From contig NC_002620.2 in assembly GCF_000006685.1 (NCBI RefSeq), forward strand, positions 712,588 through 776,587: a DNA stretch of 64,000 nt, given 5' to 3'. This document shows positions 36,800 to 46,951 of this stretch, one piece after another. The notes under the pieces were generated by a model. It ran no database searches. It saw only the letters and a program-made list of their open reading frames with translations, and was not told the DNA's origin. Positions within the stretch are counted from its first letter, which is position 1. Each line of letters opens with the position of its first letter. Both the position numbers and the translations under genes were made by a program. The stretch is from Chlamydia muridarum str. Nigg. GTDB taxonomy: Bacteria > Chlamydiota > Chlamydiia > Chlamydiales > Chlamydiaceae.

Positions 36800-37714
36800 A
36801 TGAGTTATCGAGGTCTAACTATTCTAGGTTGTTCAAGCCAACAACCAACTCGACATCGTAATCATGGGGCATATTTGCTTCGCTGGAACGGTGAAGGTCT
36901 TTTATTTGATCCAGGAGAAGGAACCCAGCGACAATTCATTTATGCCAACATTGCCCCCACGGTAGTTTCTCGCATTTTTATCAGTCATTTTCATGGGGAC
37001 CACTGTCTGGGTCTGGGATCCATGCTCATGCGCCTAAACCTAGATAAGGTTTCTCATCCAATACATTGCTACTATCCTGCTTCAGGAAAAAAATATTTTG
37101 ATAGACTTCGCTATAGCACAATTTATCACGAAACGATCAAAGTTGTAGAGCATCCGATCAGCAGCGAAGGAATCGTGGAAGATTTCGGCAATTTTCGAAT
37201 AGAAGCTCGCCAACTTGACCATCTTGTTGATACCTTAGGCTGGCGAATTACCGAGCCTGACACCACTAAATTTATCTCTGAAAAAATTAAAGCAGCTGGC
37301 CTAAAAGGGCCAATTATGCAAGAACTCATTAACAAAGGGATAATAAAAGTTAATAACAATATCATCCGTTTAGAAGACGTCAGCTACACGCGTAAGGGAG
37401 ACAGCATTGCGGTCGTTGCAGACTCCCTTCCTTGCCAAGCTATTGTGGATTTAGCAAAAAATGCTCGTATCTTGTTATGCGAAAGCACCTATTTGGAAGA
37501 ACACGCCCATCTCGCTAAAAATCATTATCATATGACTGCAAAACAAGCTGCAGAACAAGCAAAACGTGCAGAGGCTCAACAACTAATTCTAACCCATTTC
37601 TCTGCGCGGTATAATACAACTGAGCAGTTCGTCCAAGAAGCGGGAGAAATCTTCCCTAATGTATTTGCAGCGGAAGAATTTTGCAGCTACGAGTTTCCTA
37701 AAAACGCGAATTAA
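36800..37714 (+). CDS. rnz: Ribonuclease Z
   Basis: 304 residues, metallo-beta-lactamase fold. It cuts tRNA precursors after the discriminator base, which fits the tRNAs here that lack an encoded CCA. The zinc-binding motif is [16 protein letters not shown]. RNase Z-specific features are [22 protein letters not shown] at the start, [14 protein letters not shown], and the C-terminal [27 protein letters not shown] with [14 protein letters not shown] lies a few bases before ATG. Usual length. Confidence 0.96.
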   Translation: MSYRGLTILGCSSQQPTRHRNHGAYLLRWNGEGLLFDPGEGTQRQFIYANIAPTVVSRIFISHFHGDHCLGLGSMLMRLNLDKVSHPIHCYYPASGKKYFDRLRYSTIYHETIKVVEHPISSEGIVEDFGNFRIEARQLDHLVDTLGWRITEPDTTKFISEKIKAAGLKGPIMQELINKGIIKVNNNIIRLEDVSYTRKGDSIAVVADSLPCQAIVDLAKNARILLCESTYLEEHAHLAKNHYHMTAKQAAEQAKRAEAQQLILTHFSARYNTTEQFVQEAGEIFPNVFAAEEFCSYEFPKNAN

Positions 37715-37776
37715 CGCATATACTACAGAAACAACCCAAAAGCTTTCCTAGCTTGTGTGAATATAGTAGGTCTGGA

Positions 37777-38724
37777 ATGATCGCATCCTTTTATGCATTT
37801 TTAGATTATCTAAAAAACATGAAAGCAGCTTCTCCTCATACACTAAGAAATTATAGCATAGATCTTAGCTCTCTAAAATGTTTTTTAGAAAAAAAAGGGG
37901 AGCTAACCCCAACCCCTCCACTATCTCTTCAGGAAGATTCCCGCTCCTCTAGCCAACTTTCTTTTTCCCTATTTACCAAAGAAAACATCCGTCTTTATCT
38001 CTTAGAACAAATCCAAACTACTCATTCAAAGCGCACCGTGCGTCGTCGATTATCTGCGATTAAAAGCTTTGCGAAATTTTGTGTAAAAAACCAATGGATA
38101 CCAGAGAATCCTGCAGAAATGATTCGCGGCCCTCGCCTCCCTAAAGAACTCCCTTCTCCACTCACCTATGAGCAAGTTCTGGCCCTAATGTCTGCTCCAG
38201 ATTTAGATAAAGTTACTGGATTTCGAGACCGTTGCTTACTCGAACTTTTTTATAGTTCTGGCCTAAGAATTAGCGAGATTACAGCTCTAAATCGTTCTGA
38301 TATTGATTTTCAATCCAACCTTTTACGCATCTGCGGGAAAGGCAAAAAGGAACGCATAGTCCCTATGACGAAAGTAGCAGTCCAATGGTTACAAGCCTAT
38401 CTAGATCACCCAGACAGAGCTGCTGTTGAACAAGATCATCAAGCTTGTTTTTTAAATCGATTTGGGAAGCGCCTATCTACTCGCTCTATAGACCGAAAAT
38501 TTCAACAATATCTTCTCAAAACAGGCCTATCCGGAACGATTACCCCTCATACCATCCGCCACACCATTGCAACGCATTGGTTGGAACGAGGAATGGATTT
38601 AAAAACCATTCAACTATTATTAGGCCATACTTCATTAGAAACTACAACTATTTATACCCATGTTTCTATGAAGTTGAAAAAACAAATCCATGATGAGGCC
38701 CATCCTCATAACTTAGAGGATTAA
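37777..38724 (+). CDS. xerC: Tyrosine recombinase XerC
   Basis: 315 residues from ATG 37777 ([19 protein letters not shown]). The frame opens earlier at a TTG (37753), but only the ATG has AGG at good spacing. XerC with XerD resolves chromosome dimers at dif. It has an N-terminal SAM-like domain with [15 protein letters not shown], then the catalytic residues: Arg in SSGLRISE, His and Arg in [13 protein letters not shown], His in [11 protein letters not shown], and Tyr in IYTHVS. No insertion element is nearby, so this is the housekeeping recombinase. It follows rnz by 62 bases. Confidence 0.95.
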   Translation: MIASFYAFLDYLKNMKAASPHTLRNYSIDLSSLKCFLEKKGELTPTPPLSLQEDSRSSSQLSFSLFTKENIRLYLLEQIQTTHSKRTVRRRLSAIKSFAKFCVKNQWIPENPAEMIRGPRLPKELPSPLTYEQVLALMSAPDLDKVTGFRDRCLLELFYSSGLRISEITALNRSDIDFQSNLLRICGKGKKERIVPMTKVAVQWLQAYLDHPDRAAVEQDHQACFLNRFGKRLSTRSIDRKFQQYLLKTGLSGTITPHTIRHTIATHWLERGMDLKTIQLLLGHTSLETTTIYTHVSMKLKKQIHDEAHPHNLED

Positions 38725-38777
38725 TTATACAGGCAAACTTCTTGTACTCTAAGAAGTTCTTTGTTATCCTCTCAGCC

Positions 38778-40364
38778 ATGAGTATTGTTCTTGATAAAAT
38801 CGGCAAAACATTAGGGACACGAGTCTTATTCGATGATGTCTCTGTAGTATTTAACCCAGGAAATCGTTACGGGTTGACAGGCCCCAACGGAGCTGGAAAA
38901 TCCACCCTATTGAAGATTATTACTGGAGTAATAGAACCTTCTCGGGGAACTATCTCTCTTCCTAAAAAAATTGGGATTCTGCGTCAAAATATTGATAGCT
39001 TCAGTGATGTCGTCGTATTGGATTGCGTTATCATGGGGAATTCCCGTTTGTGGGAAGCTATGCAACGTCGCGATGCTCTTTATGCAGAGGAGTTCACGGA
39101 TGCTGTAGGGATGGAGCTCGGAGAAATTGAGGAAATTATCGGTGAAGAGGATGGCTATCGCGCAGAGTCTGAAGCCGAAGAATTGCTTTTAGGTATTGGT
39201 ATTCCAGAGGAGTTCTTTTCTCAAAAAATGGCTACCATTCCGTTGGATTTGCAATTCCGCGTCCTCTTGTGTCAAGCTTTGTTTGGACATCCTGAAGCAC
39301 TGCTTTTGGATGAGCCTACTAACCACTTAGATCTACACTCTATCAATTGGCTTGGGAACTTCCTTAAAGACTATAATGGCACGGTCATTGTAGTCAGCCA
39401 CGACCGGCATTTTTTGAATACGATCACAACACATATCGCCGATATCGATTACGATACGATTATTATCTACCCAGGCAATTACGATGCCATGGTTGAAATG
39501 AAGACTGCTTCTCGAGAGCAAGAAAAGGCAGACATCAAGTCTAAAGAGAAAAAAATTGCTCAATTAAGAGAGTTTGTAGCTAAATTCGGCGCCGGATCAC
39601 GAGCAAGCCAAGTGCAGTCTCGCTTAAGAGAAATCAAGAAATTACAACCTCAAGAGCTGAAAAAATCTAACATTCAGAGACCTTATATTCGGTTCCCTGT
39701 ATCAGACAAAGCTTCTGGAAAAGTAGTTTTTTCTATAGAAGGTATCAGCAAAACTTATGATGCTGATCCTTTATTCAACCCCTTCTCTTTAGAGATTTAT
39801 CAGGGCGATAAGATCGGTGTGATCGGGAATAATGGTCTGGGGAAAACTACGTTAATGAAGTTATTAGCGGGAGTGGAGCAGCCTTCAGCTGGCCAAATCA
39901 AGCTAGGTCACAACGTAGCCTTTTCATACTTCCCTCAGAATCACGCTGATGTCTTGAGGGACTGTGGAGAAGAAACTCTTTTTGAATGGTTGCGTAGACG
40001 TAAAACAGGAATTACAGATCAAGAAATTCGAAGTGTTTTAGGGAAGATGCTTTTTGGAGGAGATGATGCCTTCAAACAAGTCAAAGCTTTATCTGGAGGA
40101 GAAACAGCCCGATTGCTTATGGCGGGAATGATGCTGGAAAATCATAACATGCTTGTTCTTGATGAAGCCAATAACCATTTAGATCTGGAGTCTGTTTCTG
40201 CTTTAGCTTGGGCTATTAATGATTACCCTGGAACGGCTATTTTTGTTTCTCACGATAGAACATTGATAGAAGAGTGTGCAACAAAACTACTGATCTTTGA
40301 TAAAGGAGTGATTTCTTTCTTTGATGGGCCAATGTCTGAGTATTTGGCAAGCAAGAAGAAATAA
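38778..40364 (+). CDS. ABC-F family ATPase, YbiT-type
   Basis: 528 residues from ATG 38778 (MSIVLDKIGKTLG); a TTG at 38742 extends the frame without support. ABC-F proteins act on ribosomes rather than in transport. Two ATPase domains: the first has GPNGAGKST and LLLDEPTNHLD but its signature reads MATIPLDLQFRVLL instead of LSGGQ. The second has GNNGLGKTT, LSGGETARLL and LVLDEANNHLD. The linker REFVAKFGAGSRASQVQSRLREI with PYIRFPVSDK is typical of E. coli YbiT. The degenerate first signature is also seen in YbiT itself. Function in Chlamydia unknown. Confidence 0.9.
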   Translation: MSIVLDKIGKTLGTRVLFDDVSVVFNPGNRYGLTGPNGAGKSTLLKIITGVIEPSRGTISLPKKIGILRQNIDSFSDVVVLDCVIMGNSRLWEAMQRRDALYAEEFTDAVGMELGEIEEIIGEEDGYRAESEAEELLLGIGIPEEFFSQKMATIPLDLQFRVLLCQALFGHPEALLLDEPTNHLDLHSINWLGNFLKDYNGTVIVVSHDRHFLNTITTHIADIDYDTIIIYPGNYDAMVEMKTASREQEKADIKSKEKKIAQLREFVAKFGAGSRASQVQSRLREIKKLQPQELKKSNIQRPYIRFPVSDKASGKVVFSIEGISKTYDADPLFNPFSLEIYQGDKIGVIGNNGLGKTTLMKLLAGVEQPSAGQIKLGHNVAFSYFPQNHADVLRDCGEETLFEWLRRRKTGITDQEIRSVLGKMLFGGDDAFKQVKALSGGETARLLMAGMMLENHNMLVLDEANNHLDLESVSALAWAINDYPGTAIFVSHDRTLIEECATKLLIFDKGVISFFDGPMSEYLASKKK

Positions 40365-40396
40365 GTCTCTATTAAAACAAGAAATAGAGGGATCAC

Positions 40397-40987
40397 ATGG
40401 GAACTCAGTTAGTCTTGGGGTCTTCTTCTAAAATAAGGAAAGCTGTTTTAGAAGCTTTTCGCATTCCGTTTATTTGTGTCTCTTCAGACTTTGATGAACG
40501 CAGCATTACGTATTCTGGAGATCCCTTTGAGTATACGAGAGAGTTAGCTTGGAACAAAGCAAACGCTGTCCGTTCTCAAGGATTTTCTGATTCCCTAATT
40601 ATCACTGCGGATACCGTTGTTGTTTACGAAGGAGAGGTTTTCAACAAACCTGAATCTGAAGAACATGCGGTAGAAATGTTGCGAACCTTGAGCGGTACTT
40701 CTCATTCTGTTATCACCTCTCTTGTTCTCATGCAAAATGAAAAGGTTGCATCCGCATCGGAGACAACTCAGGTTTCCTTTATTGATATCCCTCCCCAACA
40801 CCTTAAAACTTATGTGCAAGCCTTTTCTTCATTAAAACGATGCGGAGGATATTGTGTGCAAGATGGAGGTGGGTTAATCATCAAACAAATAGAAGGTTGT
40901 GTATATAATATACAGGGATTGCCTATAAAGACGCTGAACCAGTTGCTCATGGAGTTTAACATCAGCTTATGGGATTATCTCGCCTAA
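40397..40987 (+). CDS. maf: Maf-family nucleotide pyrophosphatase
   Basis: 196 residues. Maf proteins hydrolyse non-canonical or excess nucleoside triphosphates (dTTP/UTP or 7-methyl-GTP types). Family motifs: LVLGSSSKIRKAVLEAF at the start, SSDFDERSI, IITADTVVVYEGEVFNKP, the LRTLSGTSHSVITSLVL block, and GGYCVQDGGGLIIKQIEGC with YNIQGLP. The stop overlaps the next start by 19 bases. The exact substrate class cannot be told from the sequence. Confidence 0.92.
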   Translation: MGTQLVLGSSSKIRKAVLEAFRIPFICVSSDFDERSITYSGDPFEYTRELAWNKANAVRSQGFSDSLIITADTVVVYEGEVFNKPESEEHAVEMLRTLSGTSHSVITSLVLMQNEKVASASETTQVSFIDIPPQHLKTYVQAFSSLKRCGGYCVQDGGGLIIKQIEGCVYNIQGLPIKTLNQLLMEFNISLWDYLA

Positions 40988-42669
40988 TTTTATTTGGCTT
41001 ACTTTCTTTACCGCTCTCAGCAAGCTGCGACTTCCCCCCCAGTGTTTCCCAGAAGATATTATTCTTGTGTCAAAAATCTATTCCTCAAGCTCTGGAGTCC
41101 TATCTTGAGGCATCTACAACCTATCAACAACATAACTTTTCTATATTGCGCTTAATAGCTAAGTCATACTTACAACAAAGTCTCTTTTCTGAAGATGCTT
41201 ACGTACGCAAAAGCGCAATTATTGGAGCGGGGCTTTCTGGCTCATCTGAGACTCTAGATCTACTGTCTGAATCCATAGAAACACAGGATCTTTATGAGCA
41301 GCTACTTATTTTAAATGCTGCAGGCAATCAATTAGGCAAAACTTCCGATCGTCTTTTATTCAAAGGATTAACAGCACCTCATCCTATTATTCGCTTGGAA
41401 GCTGCTTACCGTCTGGCCTGTATGAAAAACAGTAAAGTAAGTGACTACCTCTATTCTTTTATCCACCAGCTTCCAGAAGAAATCCAAAACTTAGCAGCAA
41501 CGATTTTTTTGCAGCTCGAAACGGAAGAAGCAGATGCTTATGTTCATAGACTCCTGTCTTCTCCTAATAGTCTAACAAGAAACTATATGGCTTATCTAAT
41601 TGGAGAATATCAACAGAGGAGATTTCTTCCAACGCTCCGCTCGTTGCTTACCAGCGCAGCTCCTTTAGACCAAGAAGGATCTTTGTATGCTATAGGAAAA
41701 TTAGAAGATGCCAGCAGCTATCCTAAAATCAAAGCATTAAGCTCCAAATCTAACCCTGAAGTGGCTCTTGCTGCTGCTCAGACATTATTATTCTTGGGTA
41801 AAGAAGATGAGGCTCTTCCTATCCTAACTACTTTTTGCCAGCAAGAGCTTCCTCGAGCTATTTATACCTCTCGTTTCCTTTCATTAGAAAAAGGAGAAGA
41901 GCTTCTTTTACCCATCTTTTGTAAAGCTATTAAAGAAGAAATTAAACTGAATGCTGCTTTGGCTCTTGTCCACTTGGGAAGCGTTAATCACCTAGTGCTT
42001 AGTTATTTAACAGAATTTTTAGAAAATAAAATTCTCCACCGCATATTTTTACCCACCCATTCGATAGGAAAAGCCACGCAGTTTTGGAAAGAGTGTACGG
42101 CACTCCCTCTTCTAAGCCCAGAAGAAAAAGCAAGAGCTTTGGCAATGTATCGCGCAGCAGAAGATACGATCCTCTCTAGTTTATTAAAATTACCTAACAA
42201 TGCCTATCTGCCTTATTTGGAACGTATTCTAACTTCACAAAAAACCCCTCTAGCAGCTAAAGCTATTGCTTTTTTATCAGTAACAGCTCATCCTCAGGCA
42301 CTTTCTTTAGTCTCGAAAGCAGCACTAACTCCAGGAGACCCTATCATTCGCGCTTATGCGAATTTAGCTTTATATACAATGACGCAAGATCCTGAAAAGA
42401 AAGCCTTATTATATCAATATGCCGAACAGTTAATAGGAGACACGATTTTGTTTACAGATGAGGAGAATCCCCTGCCTTCTCCCCATTCTTCCTACCTGCG
42501 ATATCAAGTGTCCCCAGAAACTCGTTCTCAACTCATGCTAACTATTTTAGAAACCCTAGTTTCTTCTAAAACTGATGAAGACATCCGAGTTTTTCTTTCG
42601 CTAATGAAAAAAACCCATTACAAAAATATCCCCATCTTATCTGGATTATTAATGAGAATAGTGGAGTGA
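40969..42669 (+). CDS. Exported HEAT-like repeat protein (CT350-like)
   Basis: 566 residues. The N terminus LILFGLLSLPLSASCDFPP looks like a signal peptide ending at a cysteine; the box (S-A-S-C) is only a fair match to a lipoprotein site. The rest is helical, with recurring Ala/Leu-rich pairs of helices such as RKSAIIGAGLSGSSETLDLL, IRLEAAYRLACMKNSKVSDYL, YAIGKLEDASSYPKIKAL and VALAAAQTLLFLGKEDEAL, the look of HEAT or Armadillo repeats. It overlaps maf and lies six bases before the LptD-like gene, so an envelope scaffold role is possible. No enzyme motif. Confidence 0.75.
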   Translation: MGLSRLILFGLLSLPLSASCDFPPSVSQKILFLCQKSIPQALESYLEASTTYQQHNFSILRLIAKSYLQQSLFSEDAYVRKSAIIGAGLSGSSETLDLLSESIETQDLYEQLLILNAAGNQLGKTSDRLLFKGLTAPHPIIRLEAAYRLACMKNSKVSDYLYSFIHQLPEEIQNLAATIFLQLETEEADAYVHRLLSSPNSLTRNYMAYLIGEYQQRRFLPTLRSLLTSAAPLDQEGSLYAIGKLEDASSYPKIKALSSKSNPEVALAAAQTLLFLGKEDEALPILTTFCQQELPRAIYTSRFLSLEKGEELLLPIFCKAIKEEIKLNAALALVHLGSVNHLVLSYLTEFLENKILHRIFLPTHSIGKATQFWKECTALPLLSPEEKARALAMYRAAEDTILSSLLKLPNNAYLPYLERILTSQKTPLAAKAIAFLSVTAHPQALSLVSKAALTPGDPIIRAYANLALYTMTQDPEKKALLYQYAEQLIGDTILFTDEENPLPSPHSSYLRYQVSPETRSQLMLTILETLVSSKTDEDIRVFLSLMKKTHYKNIPILSGLLMRIVE

Positions 42670-42675
42670 TCTGTA

Positions 42676-44778
42676 GTGAAACGATTTTTCCTACTTTGTG
42701 TCGGAGTGATTCTCGCTCATACTTCCCCCTCGGAAGGGCTTTCTCATCAACAAGCTATCCAGAAAAAAATTTCTTATCTGAGCCATTTTAAAGGCATCAC
42801 AGGAATTATGGATGTTGAGGATGGCGTATTGCATATCCACGACGATCTCCGCCTTCAAGCTAATAAAGCTTATGTTGAAAACCGTACCGACTGCGGAATC
42901 AAAATTGTTGCGCACGGGAACGTCATGGTGAATTATCGCGGGAAAATTTTAATCTGCGATTATTTAGAATATTACGAAGACACAGATTCCTGTTTATTAA
43001 CCAATGGCCGATGCTCTCTATACCCGTGGTTTATTGGTGGATCCACAATGACCATCTCTCCGTCATCCATTATTATTCATAAAGGGTATATTTCGACTTC
43101 TGAAGGTCCACAAAAACATATTTGTCTATCAGGAGATTATTTAGAATATTCTTCTGAAAGCGTGTTATCTATGGGCCCCACGCGTTTGTCCATTTGCAAT
43201 ACTCCCATATTGTTTATTCCTCAATTTTCCATTATGCCCATGGAAATCCCTAAACCTCCTATTACTTTTCGAGGAGGAAGTGGAGGCTTTCTTGGATCCT
43301 ATTTAGGCATTAGCTATTCCCCTATCTCTAAAAAACATCTCTCTACGACTTTGTTCCTGGATAGCTTTTTTAAACATGGAATTGGCCTAGGATATAACAT
43401 ACGTTTTTCCTCTCAGGAAAATCCCGGTAATGCAGTGAATATCAAAAGCTACTATGCACATAGGTTAGCTATTGATTCATCGGGAGCAAGAGACCGTTAT
43501 CGATTGCACGGAGATTTTGCTTTTTCCAAAAAGAAAACTCGTCTTTCTGGAGAGTTCCACTTAAGTGATAGCTGGGAAACCGTTGCAGATATCTTCCCGA
43601 ATAACTTTTCTTTAAAAAATACTGGCCCTACAGAAATCCATCTAGGATGGCATGATGACAACTTTTTTGGAAAAGTCACTTCCTCCGTCAAGGTAAACTC
43701 CTTTCAAAATGTTAAGCAGGAGCTACCTCAAGTCATTCTTCACCATCGGCCAGTGAACATTGGTCGCTCCCGTATCTTTTTAGAAAATCGTATAGAAGCA
43801 GGCTTTTTAGATTTTCATTTCAGTGACAATATTTTAGGGTCGAACTTTTCATCTTGGAGGTTGTCATCCTCTCATAAAATCTTCCGTAGCCTAGCCCTCC
43901 CTATAGGGACATTAACCCCTACATTGTCAGGAACGGCTATTTACTACAGCAGCATGCTCTCTCAAAATGCAGGGCATTTGCAAGCATCAGGATCTTTATC
44001 TCTTGATTATCGTGTGCCTTTACAAAAAGAGTATCGGCATGCTCGTCATATTGTGGAGCCTTTTTGTTCCTTCTTAAAAACAACACACCCTTTGTTGTCT
44101 CCTGACGAAACCCATATTTTCTCCATCAAAGATGCCTTCCACTCAATGAACCTTCTTCAAATTGGCTTTGAATCTAAGGTTTTGAATAAGCATTCGACTC
44201 CGATAGCTCCTTCTCACCTAAAACTATGGACAACTTGTATCTTTGATGAGCCCTATGCTAAAACCACTTTCCCTAAAACGGCTTGTTGGGTCTCTCTGCC
44301 TTTAACCCTTCAAAATACCCTATCCATAGATGCTGAATGGATTTGGAAAAAAAGACGCTGGGACCATCTGAATATTATTTGGGACTGGATTCTGAATGAT
44401 AACATCGGGCTAACTTTAGAGTTTTTACACAGAAGCAAATACGGTTTCATTAAATGTGCCAAAGATAACTATGTACTTGATGTGAGCCGGCCTTTAAAAA
44501 CTTTACTCGCCTCACCTCTTTCTGATCGAAGAAATTTAATTACCGGTAAATTTTTTGTTCGGCCCCACCCCCACTGGAATTATAACCTAAATCTCCGTTA
44601 CGGATGGCATCGCCCGAACTCCCCATCTTACTTAGAATACCAAATGATTTTAGGACATAAAATCTTTGAACACTGGCAGCTGTTCTCTGTTTATGAAAAA
44701 CGAGAAGCGGATAAACGGTGCTTCTTCTATCTAAAATTAGATAAACGCAAACACAAGCACTGCCATCCTTTTGGATAA
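42676..44778 (+). CDS. LptD-like outer-membrane LPS assembly protein (CT351-like)
   Basis: 700 residues, GTG start with GGAG nine bases upstream. LptD inserts lipopolysaccharide into the outer membrane. A signal peptide (KRFFLLCVGVILAHTSPSEG) is followed by an OstA/LptA-type beta region: DGVLHIHDDLRLQANKAYVE, IVAHGNVMVNYRGKILICDYLEYYED and HICLSGDYLEYSSESVL. Then comes the conserved step into the barrel, TPILFIPQFSIMPMEIP and GGSGGFLGSYLGISYSP. The C-terminal 450 residues alternate as beta strands and end in aromatic residues. The nearby rsmA and SurA-like genes support the call, because E. coli has lptD-surA-pdxA-rsmA. It is shorter than E. coli LptD (784). Moderate-high confidence. Confidence 0.8.
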   Translation: MKRFFLLCVGVILAHTSPSEGLSHQQAIQKKISYLSHFKGITGIMDVEDGVLHIHDDLRLQANKAYVENRTDCGIKIVAHGNVMVNYRGKILICDYLEYYEDTDSCLLTNGRCSLYPWFIGGSTMTISPSSIIIHKGYISTSEGPQKHICLSGDYLEYSSESVLSMGPTRLSICNTPILFIPQFSIMPMEIPKPPITFRGGSGGFLGSYLGISYSPISKKHLSTTLFLDSFFKHGIGLGYNIRFSSQENPGNAVNIKSYYAHRLAIDSSGARDRYRLHGDFAFSKKKTRLSGEFHLSDSWETVADIFPNNFSLKNTGPTEIHLGWHDDNFFGKVTSSVKVNSFQNVKQELPQVILHHRPVNIGRSRIFLENRIEAGFLDFHFSDNILGSNFSSWRLSSSHKIFRSLALPIGTLTPTLSGTAIYYSSMLSQNAGHLQASGSLSLDYRVPLQKEYRHARHIVEPFCSFLKTTHPLLSPDETHIFSIKDAFHSMNLLQIGFESKVLNKHSTPIAPSHLKLWTTCIFDEPYAKTTFPKTACWVSLPLTLQNTLSIDAEWIWKKRRWDHLNIIWDWILNDNIGLTLEFLHRSKYGFIKCAKDNYVLDVSRPLKTLLASPLSDRRNLITGKFFVRPHPHWNYNLNLRYGWHRPNSPSYLEYQMILGHKIFEHWQLFSVYEKREADKRCFFYLKLDKRKHKHCHPFG

Positions 44779-44779
44779 C

Positions 44780-44814
44780 AAAAAACCCAACTAGTTAACC
44801 TAGTTGGGTTTTTT
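44780..44814. terminator. Bidirectional intrinsic terminator between convergent genes
   Basis: AAAAAACCCAACTAG (44780-44794) pairs perfectly over 15 bases with 44800-44814, loop TTAAC, giving T6 on either strand. It serves the plus-strand LptD-like gene and the minus-strand secG. Confidence 0.9.
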
Positions 44815-44841
44815 AACGTAACCTTCTACTGCTTAGAAAAC

Positions 44842-45150
44842 TTATTCCTCAACATCTTGAACAAAGTCTTCAACATGCTGCTGAGGAAGAGGATCTTGCT
44901 CTCCTCCTTTACCCAAATAGCTTGTCGCAAACGATAAGATTAAGCATCCTAAACAAAAGGCTCCAGCTAACCAACCCGTGACCTTTTTCAAAATTTCTGG
45001 GGTGGATACTCCAAATACAGAATCTCCAGAATCAACACCGAAAGAAGATCCTAATCCCATACTCTTACTCTCTTGAACAAGAACGAGTCCGCATAGAATT
45101 AAACATAGCAAAAGGAATAAGAATAAAAAAATGTAAAACAGAGCAACCAC
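44842..45150 (-). CDS. secG: Protein translocase subunit SecG
   Basis: 102 residues, GTG start with AGGAGG nine bases upstream. Two membrane segments (VALFYIFLFLFLLLCLILCGLVLVQ and WLAGAFCLGCLILSFATSYL) enclose the SecG signature SKSMGLGSSFGVDSGDSVFG, and an acidic tail follows. It assists SecYE during preprotein export. It is separated from def by about 157 bases and ends at the shared terminator. Confidence 0.93.
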   Translation of the reverse strand: MVALFYIFLFLFLLLCLILCGLVLVQESKSMGLGSSFGVDSGDSVFGVSTPEILKKVTGWLAGAFCLGCLILSFATSYLGKGGEQDPLPQQHVEDFVQDVEE

Positions 45151-45307
45151 TCTCTATCCTCCTAAAAAATTACTGGAGCGTATACGCAAAAACTAGCGAC
45201 CTCGAACACGCTCTTCTTATGCTGTAGCGTGGCATAAGTATAAGCAAAGAGAAAAAAACTTTAAAGTCGCCAGCTTAGAAGGTGCTTACAGCAAGAAACA
45301 CCAAAAA

Positions 45308-45853
45308 CTATAAGCCTCGCAAAATACTATATTTTCGGCGAATTTTCTCTAGGTTATTCTTAAACTGTTTCGTCTTGTCTTTATCAGACATTCTATCGAT
45401 ATAGAGGACTCCATGCAGGTGATCGGTTTCATGCATGACGATTCTCGCCAAAAAACCCTCTAGAGTCATAGAAAATGGTTGGCCATCCAAATTTTTTGCT
45501 GTTACCGTAATTTTATCGGGCCTAGCCACTTCTCCTCTCAATCCTGGAATAGACAAACACCCTTCATTTCCATAAACTAACTGCTCAGATTTTTGAGTAA
45601 TCACAGGATTAATGAATACTTTTGGGAAATCACAGAAAATGAGCTCTCCATCGTCCAGCTCTTTTTCTACGCCCATAATGAATAAAGCAACACTATGTCC
45701 TACCTGAGGAGCTGCGAGTCCCACTCCTTTATAAAAAGTCATAGTCTCACTCATATCTAGTACAAGTTGTCGTAGCTCATCCGTGATTTCATCTATAGGA
45801 GCCGCAACTTTACGCAAAATCGGGCTATCATAATACTCAAGATCTCTAATCAT
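45308..45853 (-). CDS. def: Peptide deformylase
   Basis: 181 residues from ATG 45853 ([20 protein letters not shown]). A start 18 bases upstream is possible, but this one matches the chlamydial protein I recall. It removes the formyl group from new proteins. The three metal-site motifs are intact: [18 protein letters not shown] (Cys ligand) and MHETDHLHG (HExxH). The C-terminal tail [18 protein letters not shown] is basic. Confidence 0.96.
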   Translation of the reverse strand: MIRDLEYYDSPILRKVAAPIDEITDELRQLVLDMSETMTFYKGVGLAAPQVGHSVALFIMGVEKELDDGELIFCDFPKVFINPVITQKSEQLVYGNEGCLSIPGLRGEVARPDKITVTAKNLDGQPFSMTLEGFLARIVMHETDHLHGVLYIDRMSDKDKTKQFKNNLEKIRRKYSILRGL

Positions 45854-46103
45854 AATCCCAAAGCTTCCCACACAAAAACTTAAAAAGATAGGCCGTTTGT
45901 AAACCTATGATCTAAAAACAATTAAACAGCATCTTCCAACATTATCCTTTAGCCTGTTCAAAGTTCATGTGAAAAACATTGGCTAACGAAAACACCACAA
46001 AAAGAATGCTATAAGCATCCAAGACACCTAGAGCGAATATTGTGATCGAAAGGAAGATATTTGGAAAGAGAAGCCTTATTTTCTGTAGAGATGAGCAAAA
46101 CTA

Positions 46104-46937
46104 CTAAAAATCTTTTAACAAACGAAAAATTTTTAAATATTCCTCTAGAGAAATAGTCTCTGGTCTAGTTTTCTCAGAAAACCCTAGATGCTCCAACACT
46201 TGAAAGACCTTATCTTTTGGATACAGATTTTTCAAAGAGTTTGCTAGTAGTTTTCGTCTTTGTCCAAATGCTGCCCGAGTTAACGCAAAAAACTCGTCTA
46301 TCTCAGAACCACTTAAAGGAAAATCCTCATGCACACGCATATGAACGACAGCCGAACTCACACTCGGCTTAGGATAGAAACAGTTTGGGCTCACTTTAAA
46401 GGCATATTGCACATCAGCGAAAAATCGCAAAAAAACCGTCAACGAACTGTAATCCTTGTCCCCAGGATTGGCGGTAATCCGACGAGCCACTTCATCTTGA
46501 ATCATTACAGTGACCGTCTTCCAACGATTAGGGCATTCTAAAAAGAACTTTGTTAATAAAGGAGTGGTAATATGGTATGGAAGGTTCGCTACTATACGTC
46601 CTTTCCCTTTCCACCCCTTATCGTCTAAAGAGGCTAGAGGATACTTACAAGCATCCGTAATCTCAATATCGATAGGCAGTTGAGATAAAGACTCTTCAAA
46701 CATGGGATCTTTTTCCAGAGCAATGACATTTGCTCCTTGAGAGACCAGAACTTCGGATAACGCTCCAAATCCAGGACCTATTTCAAGAACCCAATCCCCA
46801 GGCTGAACATCCGCAGTTGCCAGAATTTTTCGTAAAATGTTCCCGTCCACTAAAAAATTTTGGGAAAGAGCCTTCTTGGCCCGCCCGTTGACCGATTTGA
46901 GAAAAGAAGTTAACTGCTCTATAGAACTCCGTGCCAC
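46104..46937 (-). CDS. rsmA: 16S rRNA dimethyladenosine transferase (KsgA)
   Basis: 277 residues. It dimethylates two adjacent adenosines near the 3' end of 16S rRNA. SAM-binding motifs: [39 protein letters not shown] and the catalytic [31 protein letters not shown] and [15 protein letters not shown] follow. Usual length. It starts 14 bases after the stop of the SurA-like gene on the same strand, so the two are probably cotranscribed. Confidence 0.96.
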   Translation of the reverse strand: MARSSIEQLTSFLKSVNGRAKKALSQNFLVDGNILRKILATADVQPGDWVLEIGPGFGALSEVLVSQGANVIALEKDPMFEESLSQLPIDIEITDACKYPLASLDDKGWKGKGRIVANLPYHITTPLLTKFFLECPNRWKTVTVMIQDEVARRITANPGDKDYSSLTVFLRFFADVQYAFKVSPNCFYPKPSVSSAVVHMRVHEDFPLSGSEIDEFFALTRAAFGQRRKLLANSLKNLYPKDKVFQVLEHLGFSEKTRPETISLEEYLKIFRLLKDF

Positions 46938-46951
46938 CCTTTCCGCCTTTT

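Noticed and set aside
37753..38724. XerC as the integrase of a mobile element
   Set aside because: Length, motifs and position match housekeeping XerC, and no element boundaries or cargo are present.
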